Assembly (NCBI RefSeq): GCF_044466355.1
Contig: NZ_JBITMQ010000007.1
Coordinates: 346,307-410,306, forward strand
Length of the DNA stretch: 64,000 nt
Source of the DNA: Actinophytocola sp044466355
GTDB lineage: Bacteria; Actinomycetota; Actinomycetes; Mycobacteriales; Pseudonocardiaceae
Direction: 5' to 3'
Shown: positions 1-8,771 of the stretch, one piece after another
How positions within the stretch are numbered: the stretch's first letter is position 1
Layout of the letters: each line of letters begins with the position of its first letter
Notes under the pieces: model-generated
Told to the model about the DNA's origin: nothing
What the model saw: only the letters and a program-made list of their open reading frames with translations
Database searches by the model: none
Position numbers and translations under genes: made by a program

Positions 1-2
1 CC

Positions 3-1388
3 CAGGAAAGCCTCGCGGCAGCCGTCGGGGTTGAGTTCTCCACCGTTGGCCGCTGGGAGCGCGGCGACCTGACACCGCAGCCGTACCGCAGACCGCGCAT
101 CGCGAAGGCACTCGGGCTTACCCTCGAGGAGCTGGGTACGTTGCTCACGCCAACATCATCTCGGCGAACCACCGCTCCGCCCTCGACTTCCACCCCGGTT
201 CAGGCTGCGGACGCCAACGATGACGCAGGAGGACGACTCGACACCCATGCCACGACCCACGACGTCTTCCGAGTCCCTCATGAAACGACAGCGTCACGGG
301 TCAGCGGCAACCCGCTCGGACGGGAAGCCGCCCCTGTTCAGCCCGACTTCGCGGAGATAGACGACATGAACCGTCGCGACCTGCTGCGCCTGTTCAGCAT
401 GACGAGCGCGTTGCTCGCGTTGCCTGCCGTCGAGCCCGCCCTCGACGATGCGAACCGGCTCGCCGCGGCAGTTCGAACTGGTGCGGTGGACTCGGCGGCA
501 GCAGCTGAGTTCGCGCAGCTCAACACACATTTGTGGCGTGTGTACGCGCTCGCGCCGACCAAGAGCCAGGTACTTCCCCTCGTCCGCGCCCAGCTCGACG
601 TGCTGACCGAGGGCTTGCGTCGACCGCAGACCCCAACCATCCGGCAGCGACTCTGCGAGTTGTCCGCCGACCTCTTCCAGTTGGCAGGCGAGATCTTCTT
701 CGATGGTGACCGCTATACCGACGCCGCCCACTGCTACACCCTCGCCGCGACAGCGAGCAAAGAAGCCAACACTCCCGACCTCTGGGCGTGCGCGCTGACC
801 AGACACGCCTTCATCGCCGTCTACGAACGCCGGTTTACCGAGGCCGCCCCGATCCTTGACCTGGCTGCTGACCTGGCCCGCCGCGGTGACCCCGCTCTCT
901 CGACTCGCCATTGGATCGCCGCCGTTCAGGCTGAGACCTTCGCCGGACTCGGAGACCTCGATACCTGCCAGCGCGCACTCGACACCGCCGCCGAGGTCCA
1001 GCACCTGCAGGGGCCGGTGCACAACGGCGGCTGGCTCCGGTTCGACGGCTCCCGTCTCGCCGAGGAGCGCGGCACCTGTTACGTCACCCTTGGCCGCCCC
1101 GATCTCGCCGAGGCCGCCTTGACCGACGCGCTGGCCGGCAACCTGACCGCCCGGCGGAAAGCGAGCGTCCTCACCGACCTGGCGATGATCGGTCTGCATC
1201 GGCGCGATCCCGATCAGGTCGTCACCTACGCCAACGCCGTCCTGGCTACCGCTCGGCAGACGGGCTCGGGAGTCGTTGTGCACAAGCTGCGCGGCCTACA
1301 GCCGCACCTGGCCCCCTTGCTCGCCGACCAACAGATTCAACAACTCGATGCCGAGATCAACAGCCTGATCGGCACCCACGCCGCGTGA
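3..1388 (+). CDS. XRE-family HTH regulator with C-terminal TPR-like region, 5' truncated
   Basis: The reading frame is open from the first bases of the window, so the true start lies upstream. Residues 1-48 of the visible part form a lambda-repressor-type HTH (VGRWERGDLTPQPYRRP is the recognition-helix end). A linker follows with a twin-arginine-like patch (MNRRDLLRLFSMTSALLAL, near visible residue 122), then about 300 residues of alpha-helical repeats resembling TPRs. The architecture matches actinobacterial XRE-TPR regulators, which bind DNA through the N-terminus and probably sense a ligand or peptide through the repeats. Two relatives lie in the window (2789 and 14493). The stop overlaps the vicinity of the next gene's ribosome site, suggesting co-transcription. 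The sensed signal is unknown. Confidence 0.85.
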   Translation, partial: QESLAAAVGVEFSTVGRWERGDLTPQPYRRPRIAKALGLTLEELGTLLTPTSSRRTTAPPSTSTPVQAADANDDAGGRLDTHATTHDVFRVPHETTASRVSGNPLGREAAPVQPDFAEIDDMNRRDLLRLFSMTSALLALPAVEPALDDANRLAAAVRTGAVDSAAAAEFAQLNTHLWRVYALAPTKSQVLPLVRAQLDVLTEGLRRPQTPTIRQRLCELSADLFQLAGEIFFDGDRYTDAAHCYTLAATASKEANTPDLWACALTRHAFIAVYERRFTEAAPILDLAADLARRGDPALSTRHWIAAVQAETFAGLGDLDTCQRALDTAAEVQHLQGPVHNGGWLRFDGSRLAEERGTCYVTLGRPDLAEAALTDALAGNLTARRKASVLTDLAMIGLHRRDPDQVVTYANAVLATARQTGSGVVVHKLRGLQPHLAPLLADQQIQQLDAEINSLIGTHAA

Positions 1389-1402
1389 TGGAGGAGAACA
1401 GG

Positions 1403-1762
1403 ATGCAGGACGACCGTGGCCGCGTGTTCCGCGAGGCGTGGATCGCTGGAGTCACGAAGCATTACCCCGGTGAGCCCAAGCCCGGATACATCACGCCGTG
1501 GGACCAGACCCCGGACTGGGAGCGCGACGCCGCGACCGCCGTGTACGACCAGGTGTTCGCCTTCATCAAGGCCACCGATGGTGCCACCGCGAAGCTCACC
1601 CGAGACCAGAAAGGTCGCTTCGTGGCGCTGTGCTGGATCGGCCAGATCTTCAAGCACTTTCCCGACCCGAAGCCGTCCTACGTCGCGGACTGGGACGACC
1701 TGCCGGACTGGCAGAAGGCGACGGACATCGACATCTTTGAGCGCATCGAACAGGACGTGTAG
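1403..1762 (+). CDS. small protein with two copies of a PxPxYxxxWDxxPDW repeat
   Basis: This is a 119-residue protein of unknown function. I chose the ATG at 1403 because a GGAGGAG sequence lies about 6 bases before it; a GTG at 1385 and an ATG at 1388 are alternative in-frame starts. The protein contains an internal duplication: residues 12-51 (KPGYITPWDQTPDW) and 77-115 (KPSYVADWDDLPDWQ) align well, with conserved Trp, Tyr, Pro and Asp residues. It has no signal peptide or membrane segment. It sits directly after an XRE-TPR regulator. Conserved small proteins with this kind of repeat occur in actinomycetes, but I cannot name a function. Confidence 0.75.
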   Translation: MQDDRGRVFREAWIAGVTKHYPGEPKPGYITPWDQTPDWERDAATAVYDQVFAFIKATDGATAKLTRDQKGRFVALCWIGQIFKHFPDPKPSYVADWDDLPDWQKATDIDIFERIEQDV

Positions 1763-1833
1763 AAACCGTGAACGTCACCAGTCTGTACCGGAAGTGGCTG
1801 AGCTTTCCGACGCCGTGTCATCGGCTGTGAGCG

Positions 1834-2739
1834 GTGTCTTATGTGGACGCAACGTGGGTCCTATCGCGAGATCCGCGTGACGTGCTGGTGGAAGCGGGCA
1901 GGAAAGCCGGTGTGCCAATCGCGGAAGCGACGTTGATCCGTGACGGCGTGAATGTCATCTACGAGATGGCCGGTGTCGTCGCTCGTGTGGGCCCTCTAGG
2001 ATCTCTGCCTGTCGCCGCCCGCCAGATCCAGGCGTCGCGCTGGTTGGCTGACGCCGGAATCCCCGTCGTGCGTGCCATCGACAACATCGACCAACCCACG
2101 GTTGTTGGGAATCGACCCGTTACATGGTGGGTACAGCTTCCCGATCATCGCCACGCAACGCCAGCAGAACTGGGTGAGGTCCTAGGACGCCTTCACGCTC
2201 TGGATGTACCGGAATCGCCTTCGTTGCCCATTGTCGACCCCTTCGAGGGGCTGCGCGAGTCAATCGACGGCGGTACCGCGCTGCCGGAAGATGACCGAGC
2301 CTGGCTTCGAGATCTCACAGAGCAGCTGCACAGCGAGTACTTGGCGCTGGTTCCGGAACTCCCTCGGTGCGTCATCCACGGCGACGCGTGGCAGGGCAAC
2401 GTTGTTGTCCCCAGGACGGGCGGCGCCCCTGTGTTGCTGGATCTCGACCATATCGGGATCGGACCTCGCGAGTGGGACCTGGTCTCGTTGGCAGTCGATT
2501 ACACCGACTTCGCCCGGATTACAGACTTGGATTACCAGGCTTTTGTGGCCGCTTACGGCGCTTACGACATGACCGCCTGGCCTGACTACCGCACCCTGGC
2601 GACGATCAGAGAACTACGTTGGACCGCCTTCGTCCTCGGCAAAGCCAATTCCAACCCGGAAGCAGCCCAACAGGTACGACACCGGGTGGCCTGTTTGCGG
2701 GGCAAGATCAGTCGACCGTGGTCGTGGTCGGCCTTTTGA
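1834..2739 (+). CDS. aminoglycoside-phosphotransferase-fold (APH/choline kinase) protein
   Basis: This 301-residue protein has the APH-type kinase fold. The catalytic loop is CVIHGDAWQGNVVV (residues 179-192, H182/D184/N189), followed by the metal-binding LLDLDHIGIG (residues 201-210, D203) and PREWDL, which matches the Brenner and DFD-like motifs of the family. Such enzymes transfer the ATP gamma-phosphate to a hydroxyl of a small molecule (aminoglycoside, homoserine, choline and others). The substrate cannot be told from sequence. The start is GTG at 1834. It lies between two XRE-TPR regulators on the same strand, so resistance or metabolite modification under that regulator is possible, but this is inference. 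Confidence 0.88.
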   Translation: MSYVDATWVLSRDPRDVLVEAGRKAGVPIAEATLIRDGVNVIYEMAGVVARVGPLGSLPVAARQIQASRWLADAGIPVVRAIDNIDQPTVVGNRPVTWWVQLPDHRHATPAELGEVLGRLHALDVPESPSLPIVDPFEGLRESIDGGTALPEDDRAWLRDLTEQLHSEYLALVPELPRCVIHGDAWQGNVVVPRTGGAPVLLDLDHIGIGPREWDLVSLAVDYTDFARITDLDYQAFVAAYGAYDMTAWPDYRTLATIRELRWTAFVLGKANSNPEAAQQVRHRVACLRGKISRPWSWSAF

Positions 2740-2788
2740 ATCGGCGACTCTGACTTACTAGAACATCGAACATCTGAGGTGGTAGGCG

Positions 2789-4030
2789 TTGGATCGGCGA
2801 CAGGAACTCGCAGCTCGACGCGAAGCGATGGGCTTCACACAGGAATCGCTTGCGCAGAAGCTCGGCGTGGAAGCCTCAACGGTCGGTCGGTGGGAACGTG
2901 GCACGCTCACGCCACAACCGTGGCGTCGGCCGAGAATCGCATCGGAACTCAAGCTCTCGCTCGCCGAGCTCGACACGCTACTCAATCCCCCAACATGCGG
3001 CGCCGCGCCTACAGAGGCCACCACGATCAGCCGACGTGAAGTCATGCGGGACACAGCTCTGCTAACGGGCACAGTGCTTGCACACCGTTGGCTCACCGCG
3101 CCTAACAGCGTCGCCAGAGCCAGCTCCGATGGAGTTGCTTTGCAGGATCTGGCCTCGACGACGGCGGCTGTGGCGAGGTTGCATGAGACCTATCAAGCGG
3201 CTCGGTACGCCGAGGTCGCCGGCACGCTGTCCACCGTCGCGGAGGCTATCACTGCGTTGATATCCACCAGTCTGGGACAAGAACGACGCCAAGCTCTGAT
3301 CCTGCGATGCAGTAGTGCAGTGGTAGAAGCGAAGCTGGCAACCAAAACGGGTGACGGCGCGGCGGCGCAGGTCGCGGCCGAACGTGCGAAAGCGGCTGCC
3401 GACGAAGCTGACGATCCGTTCGGACAGGCTGCTGCGGCATACCAGATGACCTGCGCCTTGCTCAAACTTGATCAAGCCGCAATCGCGGAGGAGCTTGCGG
3501 TCAGTACAGCTGCAACCTTGAACGGCGATGATCCACGCCGCATCAGTTGGGCAGGCGCGCTGACGTTGATCGCATCGATCATCGCAGCACGGCGAAACGA
3601 CCTCGACACTGCCCGTGGGAGGTTGGACACCGCACAACGGCTGGCAGAACGGCTCGGACGAGACGCCAATATTGGCTATACCGCGTTTGGCCCCACTAAC
3701 GTCACCATTCACCGTATGTCGGCTGCCGTGGCCCTGGACGACCCGTACCAATTGCTCGCCACCAGCGAACGACTTGATCCCATGCGTATGCCCACGGGCT
3801 TGCGTGGACGGCGAGCCCAGTTCCACCTCGACAGCGCTTGGGCGCACACTCAGATCGACGAAGACGCCCTTGCAGTGCTGCACTTGCTGGAAACCGATCG
3901 AATCGCCCCCGAGATCGTTTACACCAGTCGTACGGCCCACAACCTCATCCGAGACCTGATGGCACGTGAACGGCGTCGTGAAGTACCCGGCCTGCGTGAA
4001 CTAGCGATCCGTACCGGGGTGACGGCGTGA
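2789..4030 (+). CDS. XRE-family HTH regulator with TPR-like sensor region
   Basis: This 413-residue protein starts at TTG 2789 behind a GAGGTGG ribosome site. The HTH covers residues 5-63 (VGRWERGTLTPQPWRRP). A twin-arginine-like stretch follows at residues 81-98 (SRREVMRDTALLTGTVLA), then about 310 residues of helical repeats. It is clearly related to the truncated regulator at the left edge and to the one at 14493. Its stop overlaps the start of the flavoprotein gene by 4 bp (GTGA), so the two are translationally coupled, and the flavoprotein may produce or bind the signal it senses. The internal Tat-like patch is not at the N-terminus and is unlikely to direct export. Confidence 0.88.
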   Translation: MDRRQELAARREAMGFTQESLAQKLGVEASTVGRWERGTLTPQPWRRPRIASELKLSLAELDTLLNPPTCGAAPTEATTISRREVMRDTALLTGTVLAHRWLTAPNSVARASSDGVALQDLASTTAAVARLHETYQAARYAEVAGTLSTVAEAITALISTSLGQERRQALILRCSSAVVEAKLATKTGDGAAAQVAAERAKAAADEADDPFGQAAAAYQMTCALLKLDQAAIAEELAVSTAATLNGDDPRRISWAGALTLIASIIAARRNDLDTARGRLDTAQRLAERLGRDANIGYTAFGPTNVTIHRMSAAVALDDPYQLLATSERLDPMRMPTGLRGRRAQFHLDSAWAHTQIDEDALAVLHLLETDRIAPEIVYTSRTAHNLIRDLMARERRREVPGLRELAIRTGVTA

Positions 4031-4566
4031 GCCCTGACCGCGGCTCTGCCTATCTCGTGGTAACGGCCGCGCCGCCGGTGTTGAGGATCGACGAGTTCGT
4101 TGCCTTGCTGTCCGAGCAGGGATGGCGGGTGTCGTTGATCGCCACTCCTTCTGCGGCCTCGTGGATCGACCTCGACGCGCTCGCTACCGACACCGGCTGC
4201 CTGACGCGGGTGACTGCACGTCCACCAGGCGAACAGGACTCGCTGCCGACAGCGGACATCGTCATTGCAGCTCCGCTTACGTTCAACTCCCTCAACAAGT
4301 GGGCTGCGGGTATCAGCGACTGCGTGGCTCTGGGTGTGTTGAACGAGCTGCTCGGCGCCGAGATACCGATCATCGCCGCACCTTGCGTGAAAGCGTTGCT
4401 ACGTAAGCATCCTGCGTACGCCGACAGCGTAAAACGCCTCACGCAATGCGGAGTGGTCATGCTTGACCCCGATGCGGTGACCACACGGGCGGAGAACGGG
4501 CTTGCCGCCTTCGACTGGGCGCAGATCCTCTCAGCCGTGGCGCGAGCATCAGCGACGAGTCGTTGA
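4027..4566 (+). CDS. flavoprotein (HFCD / PPC-decarboxylase-like fold)
   Basis: This 179-residue protein matches the flavoprotein family that includes phosphopantothenoylcysteine decarboxylase and lantibiotic EpiD. The N-terminus forms a beta-alpha unit (AYLVVTAAPPVLRIDEF), and ADIVIAAPLTFNSLNKWAAG near residues 76-95 resembles the family segment around the conserved P-(M/L)-(S/T)-x-N-T flavin-binding region. It is a single-domain, soluble protein. The start GTG overlaps the upstream regulator stop. Similar XRE-plus-flavoprotein pairs occur in actinomycetes. The substrate is unknown. It could be an FMN-dependent decarboxylase of a peptide or Cys-derived compound. Confidence 0.8.
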   Translation: MSPDRGSAYLVVTAAPPVLRIDEFVALLSEQGWRVSLIATPSAASWIDLDALATDTGCLTRVTARPPGEQDSLPTADIVIAAPLTFNSLNKWAAGISDCVALGVLNELLGAEIPIIAAPCVKALLRKHPAYADSVKRLTQCGVVMLDPDAVTTRAENGLAAFDWAQILSAVARASATSR

Positions 4567-4609
4567 ACGGGTTAACCGTCCGCCATATGGTCGGGCGGCC
4601 GGTCGAAGG

Positions 4610-5248
4610 TCACAGGGCTGTCGCAGCTGGCAGGCGTCCGAGGACGGGAAGCGGGGCGAAGTTCTCGGCGTGGTCGACGCCGATGCGTGCGCCCCACAGC
4701 CGGGCGAGGTTCTCGGCCATCGGGCCGAAGTGTTCGGCGATGGGCTGAGAGGCGTGTGCGGCCAGGGCGCGTTGCTTGGCGGGCCAGGTGGTGGTGATGT
4801 CGACGGTGGTGTGCGCGGGAACGGGGCCGTCGAGGGTGAGGCTGTTGTAGGTGTCGGTGGTGTAAACCCGTCGCGGGTGTCCGGTGGCGATGACGACCTC
4901 GGGAAGTGCCTCCAGCACGGCTTCGGCGATGCGCCGGTGGTCGGGGTGCACATCGCGAAGCGGGTGGGTGAGGACGACCTCGGGGCGGGTGTCCAGCAGG
5001 AGCTCGCGCACGGCCGCCGCGGTCGGCTCGTTGATCTGGTTGAGCCCGGCGCCGAGTACGGCGGCCCCGGCGGCGGCCTCGCTGGCGCGGGGCTCGGGGT
5101 GGCGCGGGATGGCGATGGTGACGTCGGCACCAGCGGCGGCGCAGAGGGCGAGCGTGCCGCCCGCCCAGAGTTCGGCGTCGTCGGGATGCGCCATCACGGT
5201 CAACACCGAGCCAGGCGGGATGAACGCGGTCGCGGTCACCAGAGTCAC
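4610..5248 (-). CDS. PIG-L/LmbE-family deacetylase
   Basis: This 212-residue zinc-dependent deacetylase family member carries the AHPDDAE metal motif (residues 20-26) and the second metal motif HPDH (residues 101-104). Family members remove acetyl groups from GlcNAc-containing substrates (MshB in mycothiol, teicoplanin deacetylase, GlcNAc-PI deacetylase). It is the last gene of the eleven-gene minus-strand operon. Its start, GTG 5248, overlaps the exonuclease stop by 4 bp (GTG 5251 is an alternative). With two glycosyltransferases in the same operon, a plausible role is deacetylating a sugar attached by one of them. That is inference from context. Confidence 0.9.
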   Translation of the reverse strand: MTLVTATAFIPPGSVLTVMAHPDDAELWAGGTLALCAAAGADVTIAIPRHPEPRASEAAAGAAVLGAGLNQINEPTAAAVRELLLDTRPEVVLTHPLRDVHPDHRRIAEAVLEALPEVVIATGHPRRVYTTDTYNSLTLDGPVPAHTTVDITTTWPAKQRALAAHASQPIAEHFGPMAENLARLWGARIGVDHAENFAPLPVLGRLPAATAL

Positions 5249-6099
5249 CACAGCCCGAGCTTGTCGATGACCTCGGCGGGCGTGGGCAGGGCCCAGCTAC
5301 TGCGGCCGACAGGTAGCAGGGGCAGGGCGAGGTCGGTGCGCATCCTGATCAGGTCGCGCCAGCCGAGGAGCTGGTCCCAGGCTTCGGCGACGGCCTTGCC
5401 CTTGGTGCCGGTGAGCCGCCCGGCGTCGGCGAGCTGATCGAGGGTGAGGCCACCGGCCAGGAGCTTGGCGGCGGTGCCCGTCCCGACGCCGCGCACGCCA
5501 GGGATGTTGTCGGCTGGGTCGCCGGTGAGGGCCCGGAAGTCCGCCCACTGGGTCGGTTGGACTTGGTAGCGGTCGAACACGGTGTGGGGCTCGATGTGGC
5601 GACGGCCTCGCTTCATGGCGGTGTTGAGCACCCGGACGTGGTCGTCGATGAGCTGGTAGAAGTCGCGGTCACCGGACATGATCCACACCCGGCGCTCGGG
5701 GTCGTCGCGGCGGACATGGGTGACGAGAGTGGCGATCACGTCGTCGGCTTCGGCCGTGTCGATCTCGATCCACGCCAGCTCGTAGGCGGTCAGCGCTTCC
5801 TGGACGTGCGGGATGGCGCGGATGGGTTTGAGTGCGGCTTCGTCGAGGACGCGGTTGGCCTTGTAGTCGCTGTCGGTGGCTTGGCGTTCGGCCGCGCCGT
5901 GCTGGCCGTCGAACACCACGATCACTTCGGGCGGCTCGGCGAACTCCTCGCGTATGGCTACGCGCAGTAGCGCGAAGAAGGCGAACTCGGCGGTCAGATC
6001 ACGGGTCTTGTCGCGCGAGTGGATCGCGGCGGGGAAGCCGAAGGCTCCGCGCCAGAGCAGGTTGTGGCCGTCGACCAGCAGAAGTGGGACATCGTTCAT
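5245..6099 (-). CDS. 5'-3' exonuclease / flap-endonuclease-like nuclease (PolA N-terminal type)
   Basis: This 284-residue protein is a stand-alone homologue of the 5' nuclease domain of DNA polymerase I. It keeps the acidic metal ligands: LLLVDGHNLLWRG (D10), VVFDGQ (D64), AEADDVIA (D119/D120), MSGDRDFYQL (D144/D146) and LTGDPADNIPGVRGVGTGTA (D194, D197 plus the helix-hairpin-helix). Such enzymes cut 5' flaps or degrade 5' ends of DNA or RNA-DNA. ATG 6099 was chosen; GTG 6102 is equally possible and gives a GTGA overlap with the glycosyltransferase stop. It lies in an operon with a reverse transcriptase, where a flap or RNA-primer nuclease would fit processing of a copied strand (inference). 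Confidence 0.92.
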   Translation of the reverse strand: MNDVPLLLVDGHNLLWRGAFGFPAAIHSRDKTRDLTAEFAFFALLRVAIREEFAEPPEVIVVFDGQHGAAERQATDSDYKANRVLDEAALKPIRAIPHVQEALTAYELAWIEIDTAEADDVIATLVTHVRRDDPERRVWIMSGDRDFYQLIDDHVRVLNTAMKRGRRHIEPHTVFDRYQVQPTQWADFRALTGDPADNIPGVRGVGTGTAAKLLAGGLTLDQLADAGRLTGTKGKAVAEAWDQLLGWRDLIRMRTDLALPLLPVGRSSWALPTPAEVIDKLGLW

Positions 6100-7241
6100 C
6101 ACCGCACCGCCTTGAGGAAGTCATGGGCGACTGTGGTGGGCAGATAGTCCCGCGAGCGGTAGTACGCAGCCCGTGATAGCGCTGCGTAGCGTACCGGATC
6201 GTCGAGGAGGACTTCGGCGGCACCCCACAGCCCGAACTCGCCGTGGGCGCGGGGCACCACGATTCCGCCCGCTCCTTCGCCGGTGCCGATGAGGGCGGGC
6301 AGGTTGTCCACGTCGAAGACCACGACCGGGGTGCCGACGCTCATGGCCTCCAGGGCGACGAGGCCGAAGGTCTCCTTGGTCGAGGGCACGATGACGACGG
6401 CGGCTTCGGCGAGCCACGGCTGGACCTGGTCCCAGGGCAGGCCGTCGTCGCGGATGCTGCCCATGAGCAGGTGGGCGGCGGAGTGTGCGCAGCGGCGGTA
6501 CTCGGCGGCTTGTGTGCCGGCGGCGTGCTCGAACCCGGCTTCGGCGAGGACGACCTCGATGCCGCGGTCGACGAGGCGGCCGGCGTCGAGCAGGGCGCGG
6601 ATGTTCTTTTCCGGCCCGAGCCGGGCCAGCACCCGCACCGGGCCGCCCCGCCGCAGCGCCTCGCGCTGGTGGGCGTCGGGCGCGTTGTGTTCGTCGAGCA
6701 GGGCGTTGGGCACGGTCTGCCAGCAGGTGCTGTCGTAGCCCTGGTCGTGGGCTTGTCCGAGGACCGTGGTCGACGGCGCGACCACTACGTCGGCGCGTTC
6801 CAAGGCGGGCACGAGGTCCTGGTCGTGGCCGACGACGTGCATCGCCAGCACCGTCCGCACCCCGTCGCACGCTGGGGCAAGGCGTCCGAGTCCCCACAAG
6901 GCATCGACGTAGACAGCGATGTCGACGCGGTGGCGGCGGTAGAGGGCGCGCAGGTCGGCGGCGATGATCTCGTCCTGGCCGTGGGTGCTGATCGCCTCGC
7001 GCAGTTCATCGTCGTCGGCGGGGAAGGTGACCCCGACCGAGCCGAGCACCACCAGGTCCTCGTCCATCCCCTCGTCCGTGGTGTGATCGGGTTCGGTGGC
7101 GGTGATGATCAGGGCACGGTGTCCGAGTTGGCGCAGACCGTGGGCGAGGGCGGCGGTGGCGCGTTCCATCCCGGCCGGGGCGTCGTGGGTGTAGGAGGCC
7201 AGGACGAACGCGATGGTCAGCGGTTTGCTGGCTTCAGGCAT
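6099..7241 (-). CDS. GT-B glycosyltransferase (GT4-like)
   Basis: This 380-residue GT-B fold protein has an N-terminal Rossmann domain starting IAFVLASYTHDAPAGMERA, where GME in the glycine-rich loop is typical of GT4. The C-terminal nucleotide-sugar-binding domain carries the E-x7-E motif (KETFGLVALEAMSVGTPVV, E290 and E298) and LARLGPEKNI at residues 205-214. The enzyme would transfer a sugar from a nucleotide donor to an unknown acceptor. It is soluble, with no membrane segment. Start and stop overlap neighbouring genes by 8 and a few bases, so it is part of the tightly coupled operon. Neither sugar nor acceptor can be assigned. Confidence 0.88.
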   Translation of the reverse strand: MPEASKPLTIAFVLASYTHDAPAGMERATAALAHGLRQLGHRALIITATEPDHTTDEGMDEDLVVLGSVGVTFPADDDELREAISTHGQDEIIAADLRALYRRHRVDIAVYVDALWGLGRLAPACDGVRTVLAMHVVGHDQDLVPALERADVVVAPSTTVLGQAHDQGYDSTCWQTVPNALLDEHNAPDAHQREALRRGGPVRVLARLGPEKNIRALLDAGRLVDRGIEVVLAEAGFEHAAGTQAAEYRRCAHSAAHLLMGSIRDDGLPWDQVQPWLAEAAVVIVPSTKETFGLVALEAMSVGTPVVVFDVDNLPALIGTGEGAGGIVVPRAHGEFGLWGAAEVLLDDPVRYAALSRAAYYRSRDYLPTTVAHDFLKAVR

Positions 7242-7797
7242 GGCTGGTTACCCGCTCCGGAAGGGGTATGTCGGTGGTCGGCTGGTCGGGGCGCTTCTCC
7301 CAGGGAAAGCTGACCCAGTCCGACACGGTCCACACCGAGTAGTCCGGGCAGGTCTGCGCCCCGGTGTTCAGGCACAACGTCGCGGTGATCACGCGGGCGT
7401 CCGGGGCGAGGACCGGGGTGAGGACGTTGCGGAGTTTGTGCAGGGTGGCGCCGCTGCCGCAGATGTCGTCGACAACGAGGATGGTCCCGTCGAGCTTGCG
7501 GCGGCCGAGGCCGCGGCGGAAGGCGTCGAAGTCGACGGAGACCCTGCCGGTGGCCTGCTGGTAGAGGCCGTCGTCGGCGTTGTGCCGGGCCTGGACGCTC
7601 CTGGGTTTCACGCCGAGTCGGCCAGCGAGGATGCGGGCGGGGGCGACGCCGCCGTTGGCGATGCCGATGACGTGGTCGACCTTCGGGTGGTCGCGGCTGA
7701 TGGCGGCGAAGAGCAGCAGGCAGGCGTCGCTCAGGGCCTCTGGGGTGACCCGCCAGATGCGCTGGTGCTCGAACACGCGCTGTGCGGTGCGGGTCAT
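7234..7797 (-). CDS. purine-type phosphoribosyltransferase
   Basis: This 187-residue type I phosphoribosyltransferase has the PRPP-binding motif ILVVDDICGSGATL (residues 106-119). The N-terminal part (IGIANGGVAPARILAGRLG) resembles xanthine-guanine or hypoxanthine enzymes. The reaction joins a base and PRPP to give a nucleotide and PPi. The start ATG 7797 overlaps the radical SAM stop by 4 bp. The same frame stays open upstream into the radical SAM gene, but that stretch has no family similarity. With queC in the same operon, a deazapurine or purine base is a possible substrate (inference). Confidence 0.88.
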   Translation of the reverse strand: MTRTAQRVFEHQRIWRVTPEALSDACLLLFAAISRDHPKVDHVIGIANGGVAPARILAGRLGVKPRSVQARHNADDGLYQQATGRVSVDFDAFRRGLGRRKLDGTILVVDDICGSGATLHKLRNVLTPVLAPDARVITATLCLNTGAQTCPDYSVWTVSDWVSFPWEKRPDQPTTDIPLPERVTSHA

Positions 7798-8771
7798 GCC
7801 GAACCGTCCCGTCCGGTCACGGCCAGGCTGACCGGCCCGGTCAGCGGGTGCAGGGCGGCGATGGCGGTGGTGTCCGGGGCGTTGCGCCAGACCTGTCCGT
7901 CGGCGCGCACGACGGTGAACCCGGCGGCGTCGGCGCGGGTGCGCAGCCGCACTGGGACCGGTGTCGTGCCGAGCGCGGCGACCAGGTGGCGGGCGTCCTC
8001 GTCGGGCATCTGTTCGGCGTTGGCGAGCGGGGCGCCTTCGCCGAAGGGCAGGTACTGCAGGACGGTCAGGCCGTGGACGCCGAGCCGGTCGGCCAGCTCG
8101 ACCAGCGCGGGTAGTCCAGCGGCGGTGGAGCGCATGAGCACGGCTTGGAGCTGGGTGGGGATGCCGTAGGCGAGGGCGGCGCGGATGCCGGAGACGGCCT
8201 TGGCGAAGCTGCCCTCGCCCCGCCACCTGTCGTGACGCTCGGGGTCGGGGCCGTCGAGGCTGACGCGGACCGCGTCCACCCGGCGGGCGAGGGCTTCGGC
8301 GCGGCGGGGCAGGTGCGTGCCGTTGGTGGTGACGCTGACCGCGCAGCCGCCGTCGACCAGCACGTCGAGCAGGGTGGGCAGGTCGCGGATGAGCAGCGGT
8401 TCGCCGCCGGAGACGTCTACGCCGAGCACCCCGGAGGACGCGATCCTGGTGGCGACCTCGGCGCGTTCGCCGCGGCCGAGCTCCGGGACGGACTTGTCAT
8501 CTAGGCAGTGCGGGCAGGCCAGGTTGCAGCGCACGATGGGCGACCAACACACGCTGACGGGCATCACGTCGCCCAGCTCACCGGGGTGAACTTCGGGCAA
8601 TGCTGTGATGCTCTCGTGGGCCAGGGCGGTGCGCCCGGCCAGGATTGGCTCGCCGGTTCGGTGGGTCAGGCCGGTGAGGGGGTCGTAGACGACGCCGGTC
8701 CTGCCGCGCGTGCCGCAGGAGACCATCCGGCGCGCCGAGGCGCGGCCGATGGTCGTGGTCGTCGTGGTCAT
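7794..8771 (-). CDS. radical SAM protein
   Basis: This 325-residue radical SAM enzyme has the cluster-binding CNLACPHC motif (C82, C86, C89), the SAM-contact SGGEPLL (residues 121-127) and further strands (VSVTTNGTHL, VRVSLDGPDPERH) typical of the SPASM/MoaA-like subgroup. I see no obvious cysteine-rich C-terminal SPASM domain. The reaction cannot be assigned. It is not QueE, since it lacks the QueE N-terminal signature. It overlaps both neighbours by 4 bp (ATGA). Given nearby glycosyltransferases and QueC, modification of a nucleoside, sugar or peptide is possible. Confidence 0.9.
   Translation of the reverse strand: MTTTTTTIGRASARRMVSCGTRGRTGVVYDPLTGLTHRTGEPILAGRTALAHESITALPEVHPGELGDVMPVSVCWSPIVRCNLACPHCLDDKSVPELGRGERAEVATRIASSGVLGVDVSGGEPLLIRDLPTLLDVLVDGGCAVSVTTNGTHLPRRAEALARRVDAVRVSLDGPDPERHDRWRGEGSFAKAVSGIRAALAYGIPTQLQAVLMRSTAAGLPALVELADRLGVHGLTVLQYLPFGEGAPLANAEQMPDEDARHLVAALGTTPVPVRLRTRADAAGFTVVRADGQVWRNAPDTTAIAALHPLTGPVSLAVTGRDGSA

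Noticed and set aside
4502..5437. Plus-strand open frame opposite the PIG-L gene
   Set aside because: Gly/Val/Arg-rich antisense shadow of a gene with clear catalytic motifs.
7798..8226. N-terminal extension of the phosphoribosyltransferase frame
   Set aside because: It is antisense-free but out of frame with the radical SAM gene and Arg/Pro-rich. The ATG at 7797 with 4-bp overlap fits the family length.
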